Source: Urechidicola croceus
GTDB taxonomy: Bacteria > Bacteroidota > Bacteroidia > Flavobacteriales > Flavobacteriaceae
Direction of reading: 5' to 3'
DNA length: 64,000 nucleotides
Assembly (NCBI GenBank): GCA_905181865.1
Contig: CAJIZG010000001.1
Coordinates: 1-64,000, forward strand
Shown: positions 57,556 through 64,000 of the stretch, piece after piece
Position numbering within the stretch: the first letter of the stretch is position 1
How the letters are laid out: the number at the start of each line of letters is the position of its first letter
Translations under genes and position numbers: made by a program
Notes under the pieces: generated by a model
Told to the model about the DNA's origin: nothing
Databases searched by the model: none
The model's input: only the letters and a program-made list of their open reading frames with translations

Positions 57556-60500
57556 TCAATGGCCAATATGACATCCACACCCTGGCAATGCAAAACTTTC
57601 ACTTTCGTCGTGCCATTCAAAGGATGCATTATACTTTGTATTCTCCCAATAAAATTTAGATCTAACTTTAGTTGAATTACCTATTTCATTCATAGTTTCT
57701 GTATCATACAAACGACCATTCACCATGGTGTATTTTACAGAATTAGTGTTTTGAATATTCTCTAAAGGGTTTTTATCAAGTACAATTAAATCAGCCAGCT
57801 TACCTTCTTTCAAAGATCCTATATCATGGCCTATGCCAATATAATCTGCTCCATTTTGAGTAGCTGCTCTCAACGCTTCTAGATTCGTCATTCCTCCTTG
57901 CTGAAGCATCCATAGTTCCCAATGAGCGCCAATTCCTTGGATTTGACCATGTGCTCCTAAATTCACTTTAACACCTGCATCTAACAATTGCTTACAAGTT
58001 TGAGACACCAGTATATGTCCATTTTGATATTCCTCCTCTGGAACCATAGTACGGTGCCTTGACCGTGCATCTACAATTCCACGAGGCGTATATTTTAATA
58101 ATTTTTCATTCTCCCAAACATTGCTATTTTGATACCAATAAAACTCTCCGTTCAAACCACCATAATTTACAATTAGTGTTGGCGTGTACCCGGTATTACT
58201 CGTCCCCCATAACTTTAAAACATCTTTATAAACTGGCGCTACAGGAATATTGTGCTCAATTCCAGTATGCCCATCCATAATCATAGACATATTATGAAAA
58301 AAGGTGGAACCTCCTTCTGGTACAACAAAAATTTCTTCTTCACGTGCCGCTTGAATGATCTGTTGTCGTTGCTCGCGCCTTGGTTGATTATAACTTTTTA
58401 CAGACAAGGCTCCAAATGCTTTAGTGCGCCTTATAGAAGATCTAGCGTCTTCCAAACTATTTACGACTGCCTTAAAATTCCCTTCTGCCCCATATAAAAT
58501 AGTTCCTGTTGAATACAACCTTGGCCCAACCATTTCTCCGTTTTTTATCATTTCGGCTAAAGTAAAAATGGATTCTGAGTTTGCTGATGGATCATGTGAA
58601 GTTGTGACTCCGAATGCTAAATTCGCATACAATTGCCAATGTTTCTGAGCTGTAAGACCGTGTCTAAATCCGCCAACATGTGCATGAGCATCTACAATTC
58701 CAGGCATGATCGTTTTTCCATCAACCTCATATATTTTAGCATTCTTTGGAATTGTAATATCCTCAACCTTTCCTAGCGATACAATTCTATTTTCATCAAT
58801 TACGATTGTACCACGTTCTATTACTTTGGCTCCTTCCATGGTAATGATTCGTGCTCCTCTAAAGGCAATTTTACCCTTTGGCTTATCGGACTTTGCTGTT
58901 AAATTAATTTTTAAACCAGTAATTGCAATTGGAGGAATACTATCTGGAGAAGTTTCTAAAAAAGTAAATCGTTGTGCTACTTTATTCTCAAAATATTCAT
59001 CTCCCAACGTCCAATACACTTTTTTACTATCCTCAGACCAGTGAAGGTTCAGACCTGCATCCTTTGATAATTGTGAAATTGGCACTGCTTTGGAACTCAC
59101 GTCAAGGTCAATAGTTTTACCTACCATTGGCATGGGTGCAATATATACTTTATGTAGGTTTATAAAAGCAATCCAATTATTATCTGGACTCGCAACAAAC
59201 CGCGTAGCATACTTTGATTTTACTATGGCTCTTTCATTCTCGCCATTTAAATCTATACTTTTTAAACCTCTAACCAAGCCACCAAAAGGAGCTCTACGAG
59301 ATTCTATAAAAATTCTTTCTCCCGTTTTATCAAATCTGGGATATGCTCCATCTTTACTCACAAAACTCATATTACTTCCATCCGAATTCATAGTATAAAT
59401 ACCAGACTTCTTGGTATGACTTTTTCCTTGATTACTGTTACCACTTTCTTTTTGAAATACAATTTTATTTCCGTCTGGGCTAAATACAGGCGTTCTGTAT
59501 ATTCCTTTTTTTATAGTTATTTTACTAGAGATACCTCCTTTTTTGCTAATTGTATGAATCGCTCCTAATTGTTCATCATTCCATGTTGTAAAAACGATTT
59601 TATTTCCATCAGGAGAAAAGTTAGGTTCTGCCTCTAAATCAGTTCCAATTGTTAATCTTTTTGATTTTCCATTTGGTAAGGATTTAGTATATACATATCC
59701 CAATGCATTAAATGCTATCATTTTACCATCCGGCGATGTTATTGCGTTTCGAATCACCTTTGAAGTAAATTCTTCTGTAAACGCAGGCGTATCAAATTCT
59801 AAAGCTTTTGCAATTTTGATGGTTGCATTTGCTTGAAATGGAATTTCAGAAACGGTAAGATCAGATACATGTATCTTTTTGATCTTGCCACCTGACCAAA
59901 AAACAATTTCAGTATCATCCGGAGTCCAACTAAAATTTGGATAAATTCCGAATATTGCCCACGCCTCTTGCTGATCCTTATTTAAGGCATCATATATTGG
60001 CCATTCTTCATTTGTTTCCAAATCATGGATAAATAATACCGTTTTGGCTCGAACCCTTCTTACAAAAGCTAATTTCTTTCCATCTCTTGATATCTGTGGT
60101 CGAGCTGCTCCTCCTGGACCTCCCGTTATAGTAGAAATCTCTCCTGATTCGAAGTCATATCTTTTTATAGCATAAATCTGTTTATTTGGATCTTTATTAT
60201 ACTGAAAAGATCCTCCGGGGTACACATCCTCAGAATAATACATGTATTTTCCATCCGCCGAAATAACAGGTTCATTTACATCTTGCTGATCATTTTTTCG
60301 TTTTGTTAATTGCGTGCCACTTCCGCCTGAAATATGATACATCCACATTTCACCAGCACCTAAAGAACGACCTGATGTAAAATGTTTACGCGCCACGATG
60401 TAATTGCCATCCGCAGACCAAGCCCCATTATTCAATAACCGAAAGTTCTCTTTAGTAACTTGAATAGCGTTAGCGCCGTTAGCATTCATTATCCAAATGT

Positions 60501-60834
60501 TATCGCCTCCACCAGCATCACTAGTAAAAAGGATTTTGGAACCATCTGGGCTAAATCTAGGTTGGACTTCAAAAGGCAACCCCTCTCGTAAAATAGTGGC
60601 TTTACCTCCACTTATTGGCATTTTATAGATATCGCCTAATAAATCAAAAACAATCTCTTTTCCATCTGGACTTACATCCAAACTCATCCAAGTACCTTCA
60701 TCTGTACTTAAGTCCATTTCTTTGAAATCCCAATCCCCTGTTGGATCAGAAACATTCCATTTTAGATTTTCTTGTGCGCCAATTTGTAAAGCACATAAAA
60801 CTCCAATTAAAATAAATAGTTTGATTTTAAGCAT
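57556..60834 (-). CDS. TolB-like beta-propeller amidohydrolase
   Basis: Exported protein of 1092 residues from the chosen Met (MLKIKLFILIGVLCALQIGAQ, a signal peptide). Residues about 25-640 are TolB/WD40-like repeats, with many copies of the SPDGxxIxF phrase (SPDGSKILFTSD, SADGKYMYYSED, SPDGNKIVF). The C-terminal 430 residues are an amidohydrolase: PGIVDAHAHVGG gives the HxH metal ligands, and GAHGQIQGIGAHWELWML is the second part of the site. The last residues are Cys/His-rich (PGCGCHIGH). Related proteins are called peptidase- or imidazolonepropionase-like; substrate unknown. The first in-frame Met (60852) sits almost on the transcription start and is less likely. Confidence 0.87.
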   Translation of the reverse strand: MLKIKLFILIGVLCALQIGAQENLKWNVSDPTGDWDFKEMDLSTDEGTWMSLDVSPDGKEIVFDLLGDIYKMPISGGKATILREGLPFEVQPRFSPDGSKILFTSDAGGGDNIWIMNANGANAIQVTKENFRLLNNGAWSADGNYIVARKHFTSGRSLGAGEMWMYHISGGSGTQLTKRKNDQQDVNEPVISADGKYMYYSEDVYPGGSFQYNKDPNKQIYAIKRYDFESGEISTITGGPGGAARPQISRDGKKLAFVRRVRAKTVLFIHDLETNEEWPIYDALNKDQQEAWAIFGIYPNFSWTPDDTEIVFWSGGKIKKIHVSDLTVSEIPFQANATIKIAKALEFDTPAFTEEFTSKVIRNAITSPDGKMIAFNALGYVYTKSLPNGKSKRLTIGTDLEAEPNFSPDGNKIVFTTWNDEQLGAIHTISKKGGISSKITIKKGIYRTPVFSPDGNKIVFQKESGNSNQGKSHTKKSGIYTMNSDGSNMSFVSKDGAYPRFDKTGERIFIESRRAPFGGLVRGLKSIDLNGENERAIVKSKYATRFVASPDNNWIAFINLHKVYIAPMPMVGKTIDLDVSSKAVPISQLSKDAGLNLHWSEDSKKVYWTLGDEYFENKVAQRFTFLETSPDSIPPIAITGLKINLTAKSDKPKGKIAFRGARIITMEGAKVIERGTIVIDENRIVSLGKVEDITIPKNAKIYEVDGKTIMPGIVDAHAHVGGFRHGLTAQKHWQLYANLAFGVTTSHDPSANSESIFTLAEMIKNGEMVGPRLYSTGTILYGAEGNFKAVVNSLEDARSSIRRTKAFGALSVKSYNQPRREQRQQIIQAAREEEIFVVPEGGSTFFHNMSMIMDGHTGIEHNIPVAPVYKDVLKLWGTSNTGYTPTLIVNYGGLNGEFYWYQNSNVWENEKLLKYTPRGIVDARSRHRTMVPEEEYQNGHILVSQTCKQLLDAGVKVNLGAHGQIQGIGAHWELWMLQQGGMTNLEALRAATQNGADYIGIGHDIGSLKEGKLADLIVLDKNPLENIQNTNSVKYTMVNGRLYDTETMNEIGNSTKVRSKFYWENTKYNASFEWHDESESFALPGCGCHIGH

Positions 60835-60858
60835 ATCTGTATTCGTTTTCAAGAATTA

Positions 60859-60866
60859 CAAATATA
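60859..60866 (-). promoter_or_regulatory. Promoter -7 element TATATTTG of the TolB-amidohydrolase gene
   Basis: Minus-strand TATATTTG, exact TAnnTTTG match, 24 nt before the chosen ATG at 60834. Confidence 0.6.
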
Positions 60867-60914
60867 ATCTTTTGAAGTAAAGAGATTACTTCACAATGTT
60901 AGCGATGACAATAA

Positions 60915-61151
60915 TTATTCCTTTTTTGGCATTGGACCTCTTAAATGAATAATCAAACCATTTAAAAAATTTCGAAGTATTTGATCACCACACTCCATAT
61001 ATTTTTCGTGATTCTCATTTCTAAACAATGCGTTTAACTCACTTTTAGAAACTTTGAAATCAACCAATTTACAAATTTCAACAATATCCACATCACGTAA
61101 TTTATGCGCTACCCGTAATTTTTTGAAGATGTCATTATTCGATAGCCCCAT
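60915..61151 (-). CDS. DUF1456 protein, single-repeat form
   Basis: A 78-residue protein with one DUF1456 unit (LSNNDIFKKLRVAHKLRD, DIVEICKLVDFKVSKSELNALFR), about half the length of E. coli YehS, which has two. Function unknown. It starts 2 nt after the stop of the DEAD-box helicase and must be translated from the same mRNA, so an RNA-related role is plausible. Confidence 0.75.
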   Translation of the reverse strand: MGLSNNDIFKKLRVAHKLRDVDIVEICKLVDFKVSKSELNALFRNENHEKYMECGDQILRNFLNGLIIHLRGPMPKKE

Positions 61152-61153
61152 AA

Positions 61154-62281
61154 CTATTTTCTTGATAAAGAAGTTTCATTAAAATATATTCCTAACTCAT
61201 TTTGCAACTCTTTAATTCTATATATATCGCTCGGAATGACTAAGGCAATGGAATAACCTGCTTTTCCTGCTCTGGCAGTTCTTCCACTTCTGTGCGTATA
61301 ATATTCCGTTTGTTCTGGCAATTGATGATGAATAACAAATCCTAGATTATTAACATCAATCCCTCTTGCGGAAACATCTGTAGAGATCAAAACATCAATA
61401 CTTCCTTTTTTAAACATGCGCATTACCTTCTCTCGATCCCGCTGTTGCATATCCCCTTCTAACCCTTCTACTGAGAATCCTTCTTCTTTTAATAACTCCG
61501 TTAAATTTCTTACTCCTGCTTTGGTTCTGCAAAAAATTATTCCTCGATCACTTGACTTTGATTTTAAAAGACTAATGATGGTGTCATTCTTTTCTTTAAG
61601 AACCGTTTTTATAAATAAATGAGTAATATTAGAATTCACTTGAGATTCTTTGTTTACTTCTACCTTTATCGCACTAGGATCCATATACGTTTTAACAATT
61701 CTTGTAATCTCTTCAGGCATTGTCGCGGAAAACAACCACGTATTTCTTTTTCCGTTGGTATATTTTAAAATTCTATTGAGATCCAGCTTAAAGCCCATAC
61801 TCAACATTTCATCTGCTTCGTCTAGAATAATTATTTTAATTTGACTCAAATCTATCGTGCCTCTTTCAATCAAATCAATCAGTCTGCCTGGGGTAGCCAC
61901 GACAACATGTGTCGTCCTTTCCAAAGCTTTAATTTGCTTCTCAATTTTTTCGCCACCATAAACACCTTCCGCAAAAATTTGGTCATCGACGTATTTAGTA
62001 AACTTAAAAAGTTGTTTTTTTATTTGGAGCACTAACTCTCTTGTAGGAGACAATATCAATCCTTGAATAACGGGTTTAGAAGGGTCTATTTGCTGTAATA
62101 AAGGAATTCCGTAAGCGGCCGTTTTACCAGTACCTGTTTGGGCTAATCCAATAAAATCAGTTTTATTTTCAATTAATTGAGGAATAGCCTTCTCTTGAAT
62201 TTCTGTAGGATTTTTTATTCCTAATTCCTTTAATCCTTGGATATAATCGTTGTGAACACCAAGATCTTTAAACGTAGCCAT
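61154..62281 (-). CDS. DEAD-box RNA helicase
   Basis: Minimal DEAD-box helicase of 375 residues with all core motifs: GLAQTGTGKT, SPTRELV, ATPGRLID, DEAD, SAT, RGIDVNN and HRSGRTAR, and the Q motif GIKNPTEIQ. It has almost no C-terminal tail after the second RecA domain, unlike RhlE or CshA. It should unwind short RNA duplexes in ribosome assembly or decay. Forms an operon with the DUF1456 gene. Confidence 0.9.
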   Translation of the reverse strand: MATFKDLGVHNDYIQGLKELGIKNPTEIQEKAIPQLIENKTDFIGLAQTGTGKTAAYGIPLLQQIDPSKPVIQGLILSPTRELVLQIKKQLFKFTKYVDDQIFAEGVYGGEKIEKQIKALERTTHVVVATPGRLIDLIERGTIDLSQIKIIILDEADEMLSMGFKLDLNRILKYTNGKRNTWLFSATMPEEITRIVKTYMDPSAIKVEVNKESQVNSNITHLFIKTVLKEKNDTIISLLKSKSSDRGIIFCRTKAGVRNLTELLKEEGFSVEGLEGDMQQRDREKVMRMFKKGSIDVLISTDVSARGIDVNNLGFVIHHQLPEQTEYYTHRSGRTARAGKAGYSIALVIPSDIYRIKELQNELGIYFNETSLSRK

Positions 62282-62366
62282 AAGTATATTTTAATAGATG
62301 TAAGGCGTTTTAAACAAACCTTCTAATTTATTGTGATTTCAACCTTGTTTATCGAATGAATTATTA

Positions 62367-63923
62367 TTAATCCTCTGGAGGAAATCCATGAATTTCTTCA
62401 AAGCGTCTATCGAAGTTTTCTCTTAAATAAATCCTTAATTTTTTTCGATAATCATCACGCAACCAATCCACAAAATTATGTGTACTTCTACAAATACATT
62501 TTGTATAACGATCTATCCTGTAGTCAATATCATCACCCAATGACTTGGCCAACTCATAAGCGTCATAAACGTCCTCACTATTCTCAATACAAATATCGGC
62601 GTGTTGTCCTATAGACTTTTCTAGTACTACCTTCGAAGATTCTCCTCTTTGAACGGAATCAAGATACGTTTTCTTAATATTAAAATAAACCTCCTCTGTT
62701 TTTGCGAAATTCTTTCTTAAGTCGGTAGGCATTTCATATCTAAAATTGTTTTCAATTTCCTCATCATCCAAAATTTTATCTAAATAGTAATTTGGTGATG
62801 CGAATATTTTTTGCCAATCTAAGTCTGCACCCCAAGGTCCAAAGCGGTGAAAGTTATTTCCTAAATCAATAATAGAAAACCTCCTTTTGTCCTTTAAAAT
62901 ACGAGAACCACGACCAATCATTTGATAATACAATGTTAAGGATTTTGTAGCTCTGTTTAATATAACGGCATCTACGGTAGGCTCATCAAAACCAGTAGTA
63001 AGGATACTTACAGAAGTTAATATTGCATTGGGTGTCTTCTTAAACCATTGTAATATCAATTTACGCTGACTTTTAGAACAGGTATTATCTAAATGAGCAA
63101 CAGGATATCCTGCCGCCTTAAAAGTTTCATAAACATGTATTGACGTGTTAATCCCATTATTAAAAATCAATACTTTCTTTCCCTTAGCACGCTCTTCATA
63201 TGACTGTACTAATTTAGCAAGCATGTCGTTGTTCGTATATAAATCTTCTGAAGATTTAACAGTATAATCACCATTTGCTCCAATCTCTAAAGAAGTTAAT
63301 CCAACATTGTATGAAAATGTATCTGGGGCTGCTAAAAATCTATTTTCAATCAAAGAACCAATTGTTTCTCCTACAATTAACTCATCGTAGTTGTCCTTCA
63401 TTGGTAATGTCATATTCGAACTTAAGGGCGTTGCAGTAACTCCCAATATGAAAGACTTCTCAAAGAATTTAAATAATTTTGTAAAGGAATTGTAATGCGC
63501 CTCATCAATAATTACTAAACCGATATCAGAAATATCCAATTTATCATCATTCAAACGGTTGTTTAATGTCTCAACCATGGCAACAAAACAACTATAATCG
63601 TTTTGATCGTCTAATTTTGCCTTGCTATCGATAACCTTATTGACAACTTTAAACTCGGTAAGCATCTTTGAAGTTTGCCTACTCAATTCAATTCTATGAG
63701 TTAATACTAAAACTTTTTTATCGTGATGCTTTAAATATTGTCTTACAATTTCTGAAAAAATAACTGTTTTTCCACCTCCTGTTGGCAGTTGATACAATAA
63801 ATGATAATCATCTTTAGCTTCTTCAAAGCATTTAAATATCCTATTTATAGCCCCTTTTTGATAACTATATAAATCCTTACTTTGATTTCTTTCTTCGATT
63901 AGCATAGCGGTTGCGTCTGACAT
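62367..63923 (-). CDS. SF2 DEAD/DEAH-type helicase (type III restriction/XPB-like)
   Basis: SF2 helicase of 518 residues. Motif I QLPTGGGKTVIFSEI, II DEAH, III GVTATPL, IV/V ILTTGFDEP and VI YYQMIGRGSR. The core resembles the helicase domain of type III restriction ResA/XPB proteins, followed by about 170 residues without a known domain (KNFAKTEEVYFNIKKTYL, and a C-terminus rich in Arg). No methyltransferase or endonuclease is adjacent, and its relatives are widespread in flavobacteria as stand-alone proteins, so a role in DNA repair is more likely than restriction. A -7-like TACCTTCG (63951-63944, minus strand) is 21 nt upstream. Confidence 0.85.
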   Translation of the reverse strand: MSDATAMLIEERNQSKDLYSYQKGAINRIFKCFEEAKDDYHLLYQLPTGGGKTVIFSEIVRQYLKHHDKKVLVLTHRIELSRQTSKMLTEFKVVNKVIDSKAKLDDQNDYSCFVAMVETLNNRLNDDKLDISDIGLVIIDEAHYNSFTKLFKFFEKSFILGVTATPLSSNMTLPMKDNYDELIVGETIGSLIENRFLAAPDTFSYNVGLTSLEIGANGDYTVKSSEDLYTNNDMLAKLVQSYEERAKGKKVLIFNNGINTSIHVYETFKAAGYPVAHLDNTCSKSQRKLILQWFKKTPNAILTSVSILTTGFDEPTVDAVILNRATKSLTLYYQMIGRGSRILKDKRRFSIIDLGNNFHRFGPWGADLDWQKIFASPNYYLDKILDDEEIENNFRYEMPTDLRKNFAKTEEVYFNIKKTYLDSVQRGESSKVVLEKSIGQHADICIENSEDVYDAYELAKSLGDDIDYRIDRYTKCICRSTHNFVDWLRDDYRKKLRIYLRENFDRRFEEIHGFPPED

Positions 63924-64000
63924 TATCTAAATTTTTAACCTTGCGAAGGTACATTCTTTAATCAGTTTATGACTTATTATTTGTCGAAAAGTAATTAACA
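63924..64000. other. Upstream region of the helicase gene
   Basis: Contains the possible -7 element TACCTTCG on the minus strand at 63951-63944. Nothing else seen before the window ends. Confidence 0.4.

Noticed and set aside
60835-60852. Earlier ATG for the TolB-amidohydrolase
   Set aside because: It would start at or next to the predicted transcription start, and the signal peptide is better formed from the Met at 60834.
62367-63923. Restriction-modification or defence system around the SF2 helicase
   Set aside because: No methyltransferase, nuclease or specificity subunit is adjacent, and the neighbours are housekeeping genes.

Overview
The window reads as chromosomal DNA of a marine-type member of the Flavobacteriaceae (Bacteroidota). 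The support is low GC, ATG starts without Shine-Dalgarno sequences, many upstream matches to the Bacteroidota -7 element TAnnTTTG, surface lipoproteins with acidic export signals, PntAA/PntAB/PntB as three genes, and protein families typical of flavobacteria (7TMR-DISM kinase, DUF5916, TolB-amidohydrolase, planctomycete-type cytochromes, ISAon1 transposase). No rRNA, tRNA, CRISPR array or prophage was seen.

Layout. 0.5-8.3 kb: sensor kinase, DUF2237 protein, Bcr/CflA exporter with an apparently leaderless start, single-domain asparaginase, FAD-dependent lipoprotein, slipin. 8.8-16.7 kb: a tight three-gene operon of planctomycete-type proteins (PSCyt1-DUF1549-DUF1553; DUF1501; DUF2231-like membrane domain plus cytochrome plus leucine-rich tail), then an SLC12-like cotransporter. 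17.7-22.1 kb: glutathione-independent formaldehyde dehydrogenase, topoisomerase III, TrmL. 23-28.5 kb: DUF5916 outer-membrane protein and a DEAD-box helicase/SDR pair. 30.5-43.2 kb: lpxD, the pnt transhydrogenase operon, amt-PII, a Dabb protein and leuCDAB. 45.5-49.5 kb: DUF2461 protein, CAP lipoprotein and a MarR regulator set in repeat-rich DNA. 50.2-56.2 kb: marR-MFP-RND-TolC efflux operon. 56.8-63.9 kb: cold-shock protein, TolB-amidohydrolase, DUF1456 protein and two SF2 helicases.

The most striking feature is gene decay. About ten genes are broken while their neighbours are intact: a peroxiredoxin-like gene, a HEAT/cytochrome c gene, a di-heme cytochrome c peroxidase with both heme motifs mutated, gluconokinase, 6-phosphogluconate dehydrogenase with a large internal deletion, a DoxX-like gene with a T-tract frameshift, ISAon1-family transposase remnants at two places, an unidentified membrane protein, and the MarR regulator heading the RND efflux operon. 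Many lesions are in-frame stops of all three kinds, so recoding is not the explanation.

The second notable region is 47.3-49.6 kb. Short palindromes of the form TTGT-GGGG-ACAA recur nine times, two of them on an exact 115-bp tandem duplication and one over the start codon of a MarR gene. Nearby are an 80-bp element with 13-bp terminal inverted repeats, a 32-bp direct repeat and a 19-copy TTAC microsatellite. I know of no described element with this combination; it is the best candidate here for something new, most likely a regulatory or small mobile-element family.
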